NCBI GenBank assembly: GCA_002471575.1
Contig: DKQG01000055.1
Span: 12,937-18,957 of the forward strand
Direction of reading: 5' to 3'
Source of the DNA: Alphaproteobacteria bacterium UBA7314
Lineage (GTDB): Bacteria; Pseudomonadota; Alphaproteobacteria; MPNO01; UBA830
Length of the DNA: 6,021 bases
The position numbers and the translations under genes were made by a program. The notes beneath the pieces are model-generated. The model was not told the origin of the DNA, ran no database searches, and saw nothing but the letters and a program-made list of their open reading frames with translations. Of this stretch, positions 1 to 5,919 are shown one piece after another. Numbering within the stretch: the first letter of the stretch is position 1; every line of letters begins with the position of its first letter.

Positions 1-1
1 G

Positions 2-136
2 TCAGGATACGGCGTTTCTATCGTGCCGACATATGTATGTCAGCCCTGGATCGGCATGGCAGCTTTCGTCGGCATCGACGGTGGACCGTCGATTGGCGTG
101 ACAACGGATGGCATCGCGGCCTGGGTTCGCCAGTAA
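2..136 (+). CDS. Possible 3' end of a convergent gene, truncated by the window edge
   Basis: A plus-strand frame is open from the left edge to a TAA at 134-136 and gives 44 residues that read as a plausible protein C-terminus, including GMAAFVGIDGGPSIGV and ending in AAWVRQ. The first codon position is rich in G, as expected of coding DNA, while the minus-strand frames here give only short, compositionally odd peptides. If real, the gene is convergent with the dioxygenase gene, whose stop lies 57 bp away. I do not recognise the family. The segment GYGVSIVP loosely recalls the late effector-domain strand of LysR-type regulators, but the residues after it do not fit that family, so I assign no function. 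The sequence to the left of the window would settle it. Confidence 0.38.
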   Translation, partial: SGYGVSIVPTYVCQPWIGMAAFVGIDGGPSIGVTTDGIAAWVRQ

Positions 137-193
137 TGGGCGATGTTGCATATAGGTTGGACAGGACGGATTTTCTGCAGCCAGACGTCTTGC

Positions 194-1069
194 TTAAGCT
201 GTGGCCTCGCCTTCCACCGTTGTACGATACAGATACCGGATGTCCGGGTATTCATACCCGCCGGTCGCGCGGTGATTAGTGCAACGGTTGTCCCACATGA
301 CGACATCTCCGTCGGCCCAGTGGTGGCGATAGCGAAATTCCCTCTTGATCGAATGGGCGATTAGTTCGTCGAGCAGGGCTTCGGCCTCTTTTTTCGACAA
401 TCTATCGCCTCTAAGGCCGATGGTGAAACGCGGCGAACAATAGAGGCTCTTGCGGCCCGTCACTGGATGCACGCGGACCAGTGGATGCTCGACGTCCGGA
501 ATTTCCCGCTCCTGACGTTTGTAGAATTCGACTGCGTCTTCGCGGGCACCGGAGATCTCGACCCGCTTGTTCTTCAGCTTGCTGATCGAATGATGCCCCT
601 TCAAATCGGCAATCCTCATCTTGATTTCGCCGGAGAGTGCTTCGTATGCAGAGTGCATGTTGGCGAAATCTGTATGTCCGCCCTGTGACGGGTTTTTGAG
701 CGAATGCAGGATCGTACAGTTGGCGGGATGTGTCTTGAACTGATGATCGGTATGCCAGGTGTCACCCGCATCGATGACACCCACCTGATTGCCGTTCGCA
801 TCCACGTCGTTGGACAGGACCAGGATTTTAGGATGGGAATTCAGTGTAAATTTTAGATTGTCGTGCGGCAGCACTTCGCCGAAGCGCTCGGAAAATTCCA
901 CCATCGCGCCCGGATCCAGTTCCTGGTTCCGGATACACAGCATCTGATGTTCGAGATAGGCGTCGTTGATCGCGTCGAACGTCGTGTCATCCAGCGTATT
1001 CAAGTCTATGCCGATGATTTCGGCCCCAATAACATCGGATAGCCGGTTGATTTCAATCTTCGAGGTCAT
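194..1069 (-). CDS. TfdA/TauD-family Fe(II)/2-oxoglutarate-dependent dioxygenase
   Basis: A 291-residue cytosolic enzyme expected to couple O2 and 2-oxoglutarate decarboxylation to hydroxylation of a small substrate; in TfdA (2,4-D) and TauD (taurine) the hydroxylated product collapses to release a phenol or sulfite. The facial triad is intact: His106-x-Asp108 in WHTDHQF and distal His266 in WDNRCTNHRA. Arg278 is placed 12 residues after His266, as expected for the 2-oxoglutarate-binding arginine, with Arg282 also aligned to TfdA. The block REFRYRHHWADGDVVMWDNR closely resembles TfdA, and the N-terminus (IGAEIIGIDL) is the usual family start, supporting this ATG. No convincing Shine-Dalgarno precedes it, and the Rieske stop is only 11 bp upstream, so translation is probably coupled. 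Length is normal for the family. The substrate is unknown; choosing between phenoxyacid, sulfonate and other acids is not possible from motifs alone. Confidence 0.93.
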   Translation of the reverse strand: MTSKIEINRLSDVIGAEIIGIDLNTLDDTTFDAINDAYLEHQMLCIRNQELDPGAMVEFSERFGEVLPHDNLKFTLNSHPKILVLSNDVDANGNQVGVIDAGDTWHTDHQFKTHPANCTILHSLKNPSQGGHTDFANMHSAYEALSGEIKMRIADLKGHHSISKLKNKRVEISGAREDAVEFYKRQEREIPDVEHPLVRVHPVTGRKSLYCSPRFTIGLRGDRLSKKEAEALLDELIAHSIKREFRYRHHWADGDVVMWDNRCTNHRATGGYEYPDIRYLYRTTVEGEATA

Positions 1070-1080
1070 TGGCTTGCAGA

Positions 1081-2142
1081 TTAGGCGCTACGGCGCATGC
1101 CTGCCAGTTCTGTCTGTTCAACAGTGATCAGTTCGTCCATCATTTTCCGTACTTGGATGTTGGGAGCATCGCCGTTGATGTCTACTTCCATCGCATCCGG
1201 GTGAGACGATATCCGCATCTGTTGGGCATTCAACACAGTCTGGTCTTCTTCGAAGACCTGCGTGAACTGGGTTCTGAAGATCTCATCCCATTCGGGATCG
1301 TCAATCTTGTAGTGCCGGCAATGCGAGTAGAAATAATGCGACGATGTTTCCGTTTCAGGCGTCGGCATGTTCATCACCTTCATTTCTACGCCGATATTTT
1401 CGGATACGTGCCCGGGTTCCGGGTCGGAGCCGACCTCGTATGTGCCGGAATGATTGACGATATATCCCGGCATATCGGATGTGGTGATGATAAAGCGGTC
1501 GACATTTCCTTCGAAGCCGCCTGCCTTCTTGAAAAACGGCGCTGGCGGACGGTCCAAGATCATCCGCGTCATCTTGATGCTGCGCGGGGGTACCCGTTCG
1601 GTCTTGCATGGAAAATCGACGATGTCGGTGTTGCCGATCGACGTCGTGTGAACGTAACTGAGATGGGTGATATCGAACAGATTGTCCGAAACAAGGAGAT
1701 AGTTTGCATCGACATGCATTGGTGCGCCATCCCGGCCTGGGGTGTTCTTCCATTCCGGGTGATCCAGCCACCACCAGTCGGGCAGCTGCCCCGGGTCAGC
1801 CTTTGCGGGATTGCCGGTCCAGATCCAGATCATGCCCCAACGTTCAATCACCGGGTAGGATCGCACGGCGGCGCCCGGTGGAATTTTGGATTGCCCCGGC
1901 ACCCTCACACAGGCACCTGATGCATCGAATTCAAGGCCGTGATAGCCGCACTGGATGTTGTTTTCGACAACTTTGCCCATGGAGAGAGGAAGGGCCCGGT
2001 GACAGCAGCGGTCTTCGAGCGCGACGATGCCGTCCTGCGTCCGAAACATCACCACCGGCTCGTTAAGAATGGTGCGGGTGAACGGACCATCGCTGATTTC
2101 CGAAGCCCAGGCGGCAACATACCAGGCATTTTGTAGGAACAT
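1081..2142 (-). CDS. Rieske [2Fe-2S] non-heme iron oxygenase, VanA/dicamba-monooxygenase type
   Basis: A 353-residue terminal oxygenase component. The N-terminal Rieske domain has Cys46-x-His48 and, 16 residues on, Cys65-x2-His68 (CGYHGLEF). The catalytic domain has the mononuclear iron motif NLFDITHLSYVH, giving Asn154, bridging Asp157, His160 and His165. Asp300 in VFEEDQTVLNAQQ is the likely third iron ligand. The length, the LQNAWYVAAWASEI start and the near-identical spacing to dicamba O-demethylase place it with the homotrimeric alpha-only enzymes (VanA, DdmC, TsaM) rather than alpha/beta ring dioxygenases. These typically O-demethylate or hydroxylate aromatic side groups using electrons from a separate reductase, which is absent from this window. 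The ATG has GGGAG (2151-2155) 8 nt upstream. The dioxygenase gene follows after 11 bp, so the two are almost certainly co-transcribed. Family call is firm; substrate is not. Confidence 0.95.
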   Translation of the reverse strand: MFLQNAWYVAAWASEISDGPFTRTILNEPVVMFRTQDGIVALEDRCCHRALPLSMGKVVENNIQCGYHGLEFDASGACVRVPGQSKIPPGAAVRSYPVIERWGMIWIWTGNPAKADPGQLPDWWWLDHPEWKNTPGRDGAPMHVDANYLLVSDNLFDITHLSYVHTTSIGNTDIVDFPCKTERVPPRSIKMTRMILDRPPAPFFKKAGGFEGNVDRFIITTSDMPGYIVNHSGTYEVGSDPEPGHVSENIGVEMKVMNMPTPETETSSHYFYSHCRHYKIDDPEWDEIFRTQFTQVFEEDQTVLNAQQMRISSHPDAMEVDINGDAPNIQVRKMMDELITVEQTELAGMRRSA

Positions 2143-2150
2143 GATGCAGT

Positions 2151-2155
2151 CTCCC
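2151..2155 (-). promoter_or_regulatory. Shine-Dalgarno of the Rieske oxygenase gene
   Basis: The minus strand reads GGGAG, 8 nt before the ATG at 2142-2140, which fixes the start of the oxygenase at MFLQNAWYVAA. Confidence 0.6.
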
Positions 2156-2174
2156 GGATTTAACTAATTCGACG

Positions 2175-2204
2175 ATCATACCCCTACGGCTTTAAGTGAA
2201 TCAA
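2175..2204 (-). promoter_or_regulatory. Candidate sigma70-type promoter for the Rieske-dioxygenase pair
   Basis: In the 84-bp gap between the dehydrogenase stop and the Rieske start, the minus strand carries TTGATT (2204-2199) and TATGAT (2180-2175) separated by 18 bp. These match the -35 and -10 consensus at 4/6 and 5/6 positions. Transcription would start near 2168, leaving a leader of about 25-30 nt that contains the GGGAG ribosome site. I see no terminator in the gap, so readthrough from the dehydrogenase gene is also possible. This is consensus matching only. Confidence 0.45.
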
Positions 2205-2226
2205 TTACGCGGGAGATACCCAGCGA

Positions 2227-2982
2227 TTACGACATCACCGTCCCGCCGTCGATAGCGATGGTCTGGCCGGTGACGAATGCGCTGGCATCGGAGGCCAGCC
2301 ACATCACTGTCCCTATCATATCTTCCGGGTGCGGGTTCCGCTTCAGGCTTTGGTCGTTCTTAATAACGTCCATGGCGCCATCCATCTTGTCGCCGAAGAA
2401 CTCGGCGGTGCCTTCGGTAACGACGGCGGTCGGTGCGATGGCATTGATCCGGATTTCGCCACGGCCCAGTTCGCGGGCAAGGCCGCGGGTGAGTCCGATC
2501 ACGGCGGCTTTTGACGTTGTGTAATGTAATACGAAGGGTAGGCCGTAAGTCGCGGCTAGCGAGGCGACGTTGACGATCGAGCCGCCGCCCGAATTTCGCA
2601 TGTGCGGTACCACTGCCTTGCAACAGTTCCAGATACCCTTGACGTTGACGTTCATGCAACGGTCCCATTCGTCCTCGTCCAGCTGATCGAAGCGGCCGCC
2701 CGTAAGACCACCGTACAGCGCTGCATTGTTCACCAGTACGTTTATGTCGCCGAATGCATCGATGGCGCTTTCGGCCATGGCAGATACGGTGCCCATCTTG
2801 GTGACATCCAGCTCTACGCCAATCGCCGTGCCCCCATCGGCTTCAATCTGGCGAACTGTATCGCCGCAATCCAGAATATCACCCGCGACGACCTTGGCGC
2901 CCAGCCGGGCCGCTTCGATAGCGTAAGCCTGTCCCAGTCCCCGATGGGCGCCCGTGACGATAACAACTTTATCTTCAAGCAT
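2227..2982 (-). CDS. Short-chain dehydrogenase/reductase (classical SDR, probably NAD-dependent)
   Basis: A 251-residue cytosolic oxidoreductase of classical SDR length. It shows the cofactor motif TGAHRGLG (10-17), an acidic residue Asp35 at the end of the second strand (VVAGDIL) that favours NAD(H) over NADP(H), LDV at 58-60, NNAA at 85-88, an Asn in NVNVKG (111/113), catalytic Ser141, and Tyr154-x3-Lys158 (YTTSK). The C-terminus ASAFVTGQTIAIDGGTVMS is the usual SDR ending. The start is supported by AAGGA 8 nt upstream of the ATG. Sitting just before the two oxygenase genes, it plausibly oxidises an alcohol or diol produced by them, much as TsaC acts beside the Rieske oxygenase TsaM; that pathway link is inference. 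The gene begins 15 bp after the preceding stop codon, so it may be co-transcribed with the DUF2786-like gene. Confidence 0.94.
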   Translation of the reverse strand: MLEDKVVIVTGAHRGLGQAYAIEAARLGAKVVAGDILDCGDTVRQIEADGGTAIGVELDVTKMGTVSAMAESAIDAFGDINVLVNNAALYGGLTGGRFDQLDEDEWDRCMNVNVKGIWNCCKAVVPHMRNSGGGSIVNVASLAATYGLPFVLHYTTSKAAVIGLTRGLARELGRGEIRINAIAPTAVVTEGTAEFFGDKMDGAMDVIKNDQSLKRNPHPEDMIGTVMWLASDASAFVTGQTIAIDGGTVMS

Positions 2983-2990
2983 CGGGGTAT

Positions 2991-2995
2991 TCCTT
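2991..2995 (-). promoter_or_regulatory. Shine-Dalgarno of the SDR gene
   Basis: The minus strand reads AAGGA 8 nt before the ATG at 2982. It lies directly after the TAA of the preceding gene (3000-2998), so ribosomes finishing that gene could reinitiate here. Confidence 0.6.
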
Positions 2996-2997
2996 TT

Positions 2998-3552
2998 TTA
3001 ACCTGCCGCGTCGTCGCGCATTTTCAATTTTAGTCCGGCTACGGTGTAGACATCGAGACCACAGATCGAGGCGATTTCAGAGAGCGGCAGACGGGTTTCG
3101 CGGAGAAGGACCCGCGCATGTACCAGAGGGTCCCTGCGCCGGCTGTTTTTGCGGATCTGGAAATCCCGCGTGGCCTGTTTTTCCTCGCGTCGCCGTTCGG
3201 CCGCGTCGAGCCCGCGCTCATAGGCGGCTTTGAGCGCTTCGTCGTGGCGCGCCCTATCGCTGCGGTCGCGCATTTCGACGTTGAGCATAAACTGCGCCAT
3301 TTCTGAGAAGGCGCGTTCGCGGGCCAAGGCTTCGGCTTCCGCCTGCTCGAAGGTCGAGCGCGATTGCTGGCGTACCGACGGAACCTGCTGCATGGCTTCG
3401 CCTCCGGACCGCGCGGCTTCCTCCAGCGTCAAACCGTTACGCTTGGCCATGCGTTCCGCCGCTTCCAGCGCATTGCTGCGCTCGCCCTCGAACGGGCTTT
3501 CCTTCGCCATCAGCAAAAGATTGTGGAAGCGTTCCCGCTCCGCGGCTGTCAT
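2998..3552 (-). CDS. DUF2786-like protein with C-terminal helix-turn-helix-like segment, function unknown
   Basis: With the ATG at 3552 the protein has 184 residues. Residues 7-46 (RFHNLLLMAKES, then EAAERMAKRNGLTLEEA) look like a DUF2786 domain, a small helical module of unknown function. Residues about 67-140 are highly charged, Ala/Glu/Arg-rich and probably one long helix or coiled coil. Residues about 150-176 (LPLSEIASICGLDVYTVAGL) have the pattern of a helix-turn-helix, so DNA binding is possible but unproven. The frame stays open upstream to a GTG at 3690, but that would overlap the methyltransferase gene and add a low-complexity N-terminus, so the ATG is preferred. It has no good ribosome site; GGAG lies 7 nt before an ATT four codons upstream, making an ATT start a remote alternative. 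No signal peptide or membrane segment. It could regulate the oxygenase cluster, but nothing in the sequence shows this. Confidence 0.72.
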   Translation of the reverse strand: MTAAERERFHNLLLMAKESPFEGERSNALEAAERMAKRNGLTLEEAARSGGEAMQQVPSVRQQSRSTFEQAEAEALARERAFSEMAQFMLNVEMRDRSDRARHDEALKAAYERGLDAAERRREEKQATRDFQIRKNSRRRDPLVHARVLLRETRLPLSEIASICGLDVYTVAGLKLKMRDDAAG

Positions 3553-3653
3553 GCCGTTGGAAATATCCGATCTCCAGTCGTCGAAAACGTAAACCGAAAA
3601 TTGTAAAACGAAATAAGCGATTCCTCGCTGCTTTTTTGACCCTGCTGGCGCGT
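3553..3653. other. 101-bp gap separating the folE unit from the DUF2786-like gene
   Basis: This AT-rich gap holds the small stem-loop at 3616-3629. On the minus strand it also has a TACAAT hexamer (3605-3600) that matches the -10 consensus at 5/6 positions, with no recognisable -35 box. It could therefore end one transcript and start the next, but the promoter part is weak. Confidence 0.3.
3616..3637. terminator. Small stem-loop, possible terminator of the folE-hisI-methyltransferase unit
   Basis: AGCGA (3616-3620) pairs with TCGCT (3625-3629) around a four-base loop; on the minus strand the loop is GGAA, a stable GNRA-type tetraloop. The minus-strand transcript continues into TATTTCGTTTT about 25 nt past the methyltransferase stop, while the plus strand continues into TTTTTT (3632-3637). 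The stem is only 5 bp, so termination would be weak or partial. Confidence 0.35.
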
Positions 3654-4682
3654 TCAGAGCTCCGCCCGCACGATCGCCGCACCGTCGCACATCGCCCTCA
3701 GTTTCCCGAATGCGACGTCGCGGCGCATGTATTTCATGCCGCAGTCAGGGGCGACGAGGATGCGTTCCGCGCCGATGCGGTCGACCGCTGGGCGGATGCG
3801 GCTGGCGATGGTCTCCGGGGTCTCGATTTCCTCGATGCTGAGGTCGAGCACGCCCAGAATGATCTTCTTCGACGGCAGGTGGTCAAGCGCCTTCAGGTCG
3901 AGCCCGGATTGTGCGGTTTCGATGGAAATCTGGTCGGCGGCGCAATCTTCGAGTTCGGGTAGGAACGAGTATCCCTCGGGCCGAGAATGGACGACATGGG
4001 CATAGCCGAAGCAGATATGAACAGCGGTCTCGCCGTCGATACCATCAAGCGCGTGATTGATCGCTTTTACCGCATATTTCCTGGCGATTTCTGGACGCGC
4101 CTGCATGTAGGGCTCGTCGAGTTGCACGACGTCGGCGCCGGCAACAAACAGGTCGCGGATTTCCCCGTTCACCGCGGCGGCATAGTCCATGGCCGCGTCT
4201 TCATCGGTATCGTAATGATCGTTCTGAGCCTGCTGCGTCATCGTAAAGGGGCCGGGCAGGGTGATCTTTATCTTCCGGTCGGTGGCGGCACGCAGGAATT
4301 TAACGTCGTCAACCTCTATCGGGCGTTCGCGTGTGATGGGCCCGGCGATGCGAGGTACAGGGTTGGGGTGGCCGGTTCGGTCGATGGCGGTGCCCGGATT
4401 GTCTATGTCAATACCGCCCAGTGCGGTCGCAACCCGGTTTGAATAGCTTTCGCGCCGAACCTCACCATCGGTGATGATGTCGATACCGGCGCGTTCCATG
4501 TCGCGGATAGCCAGCAAGGTGGCGTCGTCCTGAGCGTCTTCCAGGAATGCCGGATCAATGCGCCACATCTCCAGCGCGCGGACCCGCGGCGGTAGCCGAC
4601 TTTTCAGGTTGTCGCGGTCGACCAGCCATTCTGGTTGCACATAGCTGCCGACGACGGTCGTAGGGAGAAGTTCGTTGGTCAT
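3654..4682 (-). CDS. Cobalamin-independent methionine synthase core-like zinc methyltransferase (MetE C-terminal domain family)
   Basis: A 342-residue protein corresponding to only the C-terminal catalytic barrel of MetE (about 750 residues in full). The zinc site is complete: His222-x-Cys224 in HICFGYAH, Glu255 in ISIETAQSG and Cys314 in VAPDCGMKY, matching His641, Cys643, Glu665 and Cys726 of E. coli MetE. GEVRRESY (73-80) and LDEPYM (188-193) are also family hallmarks. Known relatives transfer a methyl group to the thiolate of homocysteine, or a different group to a thiol such as coenzyme M; single-domain members can lack activity with methyl-tetrahydropteroylglutamate. The ATG overlaps the hisI stop by 4 bp and has AAAGG 7 nt upstream, indicating translational coupling. 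I infer a methionine-synthesis or related thiol-alkylation role. The acceptor and methyl donor remain open, and no DUF1852 (MesX) partner is present. Confidence 0.88.
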   Translation of the reverse strand: MTNELLPTTVVGSYVQPEWLVDRDNLKSRLPPRVRALEMWRIDPAFLEDAQDDATLLAIRDMERAGIDIITDGEVRRESYSNRVATALGGIDIDNPGTAIDRTGHPNPVPRIAGPITRERPIEVDDVKFLRAATDRKIKITLPGPFTMTQQAQNDHYDTDEDAAMDYAAAVNGEIRDLFVAGADVVQLDEPYMQARPEIARKYAVKAINHALDGIDGETAVHICFGYAHVVHSRPEGYSFLPELEDCAADQISIETAQSGLDLKALDHLPSKKIILGVLDLSIEEIETPETIASRIRPAVDRIGAERILVAPDCGMKYMRRDVAFGKLRAMCDGAAIVRAEL

Positions 4683-5122
4683 TTTGCAACCTTTTCGGTT
4701 TCTTCGAACATGAGACGGGCGGTTCCATCGTCGTTCATCTGAATAGACCGGTAGAAGCAGGAATTATAGCCGACGTGACAGGCGCCCGGGCTTTGCGGGA
4801 TGACTTTCAGCAGCACCACGTCCTGATCGCAGTCGGTGCGTATCTCGGTCACTTTCTGGATCTGACCGCTGGTCGCGCCCTTATGCCATAGCTCGTTGCG
4901 GCTGCGGCTCCAGTACCAGGCTTCTCCCGATTTGAGAGTTTTGGCGAGTGAGTCCTCGTTCATCCAGGCGAACATAAGTACTTCGAACGTCTCGGCGTGC
5001 ATGGTGATCGTGGGGATCAGGCCGTTTTCGTCGAAACTCGGTGCAAAGATCTCGCCCTCTTCCAAGACTTCCTTATCGAGGTTGGTTGCAAACATCTGGC
5101 CCGGCGGCGGCCGGTTGGACAT
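4679..5122 (-). CDS. hisI: Phosphoribosyl-AMP cyclohydrolase (histidine biosynthesis)
   Basis: A 147-residue cytosolic enzyme that opens the adenine ring of phosphoribosyl-AMP, the third step of histidine synthesis. Diagnostic blocks are FAWMNEDSLAKTL (51-63), WSRSRNELWHKGATSGQ (71-87), DCDQD (97-101) and ACHVGYNSCF (114-123). Asp97, Asp99 and Asp101 are the likely magnesium ligands; Cys98, Cys115 and Cys122 are the zinc ligands at the dimer interface. There is no HisE (pyrophosphatase) domain, so this is the monofunctional form and HisE must lie elsewhere. The frame extends to a TTG at 5128, but GGAAG (5135-5131) is 8 nt from the ATG at 5122 and only 2 nt from the TTG, so the ATG is chosen. 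The folE stop then lies 2 bp upstream, and the gene overlaps the methyltransferase gene by 4 bp. Confidence 0.96.
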   Translation of the reverse strand: MSNRPPPGQMFATNLDKEVLEEGEIFAPSFDENGLIPTITMHAETFEVLMFAWMNEDSLAKTLKSGEAWYWSRSRNELWHKGATSGQIQKVTEIRTDCDQDVVLLKVIPQSPGACHVGYNSCFYRSIQMNDDGTARLMFEETEKVAK

Positions 5123-5124
5123 GA

Positions 5125-5727
5125 TCAATACTTCCGAATCATTGTCAGGAATTCCCGACGTGTCGACGGATCATCGCGGAAAGCGCCCAACATCTGGCTG
5201 GTCACCGTGTCCGCGCCGGGCTTGCGCACGCCGCGTGTCGTCATGCACTGGTGGCTTGCCTCGATCACGACGGCGACGCCTTGCGGCTTTAGTACCTTGT
5301 CGATCGTAGTTGCGATGTCAACGGTCATTTTTTCCTGGATTTGCAAACGCTTGGCAAAGATTTCTACGACCCTTGCCAGCTTGCTAATCCCGACGACGCG
5401 ATTGTTCGGGATATAGGCGACATGTGCCCGTCCGATGATGGGCACCATGTGGTGCTCGCAATGCGATTCCAGTTCGATGTCACGGACCAGGACCATCTCG
5501 TCGTAGCCGCCGGATTCTTCAAAAGTTTTTAACAACACCTCTTCGGGATCCATGTCGTACCCCGAGAAAAACTCGCCGTAGGATCTCACCACGCGGTTCG
5601 GCGTTTCGAGCAGGCCTTCGCGATTGGGGTCGTCTCCGGCCCAACGGAGCAGCGTTCTGACTGCCTCTTCGGCCTCTTCCTGGGTCGGACCCGCGGTCCG
5701 ATGTTTAAGTTCCACAATAGCATCCAT
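5125..5727 (-). CDS. folE: GTP cyclohydrolase I (type IA)
   Basis: A 200-residue cytosolic enzyme that converts GTP to 7,8-dihydroneopterin triphosphate, the entry to folate (and other pterin or deazapurine) synthesis. Family signatures are present in order: GLLETPNRVVRSYGEFFSGY (38-57), ESHCEHHMVPIIGRAHVAYI (87-106), VGISKLARVVEIFAKRLQIQE (112-132) and the HQCMTTRGVRKPGADTVT region (159-176). Cys90, His93 and Cys161 match the zinc ligands of E. coli FolE (Cys110, His113, Cys181), and His92 matches the neighbouring catalytic His112. Length is typical. The ATG has a strong AAGGAG 8 nt upstream. It is the first gene of a compact unit with hisI and the MetE-like gene. Possession of the Cys/His zinc site marks the type IA enzyme rather than the metal-promiscuous FolE2. 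Confidence 0.97.
   Translation of the reverse strand: MDAIVELKHRTAGPTQEEAEEAVRTLLRWAGDDPNREGLLETPNRVVRSYGEFFSGYDMDPEEVLLKTFEESGGYDEMVLVRDIELESHCEHHMVPIIGRAHVAYIPNNRVVGISKLARVVEIFAKRLQIQEKMTVDIATTIDKVLKPQGVAVVIEASHQCMTTRGVRKPGADTVTSQMLGAFRDDPSTRREFLTMIRKY
5131..5135 (-). promoter_or_regulatory. Shine-Dalgarno that decides the hisI start
   Basis: The minus strand reads GGAAG within the last codons of folE, 8 nt before the ATG at 5122. The alternative TTG at 5128 would leave only 2 nt of spacing, too little for normal initiation. Confidence 0.6.
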
Positions 5728-5735
5728 CGAAATTT

Positions 5736-5741
5736 CTCCTT
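5736..5741 (-). promoter_or_regulatory. Strong Shine-Dalgarno of folE
   Basis: The minus strand reads AAGGAG, 8 nt before the ATG at 5727. It is the best ribosome site in the window and firmly sets the folE start. Confidence 0.75.
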
Positions 5742-5748
5742 CTTTATC

Positions 5749-5754
5749 ATTATA
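5749..5754 (-). promoter_or_regulatory. Candidate -10 box upstream of folE
   Basis: A perfect TATAAT lies on the minus strand 21 bp before the folE ATG. No good -35 hexamer is present 16-18 bp further upstream (the sequence there reads around TCGCTC). A start from this box would leave a leader of only about 15 nt, beginning almost at the AAGGAG. The match may be fortuitous, or the promoter may be activator-dependent. Confidence 0.35.
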
Positions 5755-5919
5755 CTCGGCCCGCCAAGATTGAGCGACCCCGCGTGAAATTGAATGAAAA
5801 AGTTACGTTCCGCGTCGGCTGTCGGATCGCGATCAGGGGAAAATCGATCATATGGCTTAGTTTTGTCTCCACTACCCTGCATTGAGACCCGAAAGTGGAA
5901 TAGCACCGATATGCACATA
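5755..5919. other. Non-coding stretch upstream of folE
   Basis: No frame here has coding character. The only structure I see is a short inverted repeat, GTCTC (5865-5869) and GAGAC (5884-5888), separated by 14 nt. It could be part of a mobile-element end that continues into the tandem repeats to its right, or a weak operator-like site; the evidence for either is slight. Confidence 0.35.

Noticed and set aside
1355..1774. A 139-codon minus-strand frame within the Rieske gene
   Set aside because: It is an out-of-frame reading of the oxygenase gene, rich in Arg, His and Ser, with no ribosome site considered convincing.
1069..1920. A 283-codon plus-strand open frame opposite the Rieske oxygenase gene
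   Set aside because: It lies antisense to a gene with complete Rieske and mononuclear iron motifs, its translation shows no recognisable domain, and such long shadows are common in GC-rich coding DNA.
2205..2226. GGG/CCC hairpin after the SDR stop as a terminator
   Set aside because: The stem is about 3-5 bp with a bulge and is not followed by a T tract on the minus strand.
3553..3690. N-terminal extension of the DUF2786-like protein to a GTG at 3690
   Set aside because: It would overlap the end of the methyltransferase gene by 37 bp and cross the stem-loop gap, and the added residues do not resemble a domain; the ATG at 3552 begins right at the conserved helical module.
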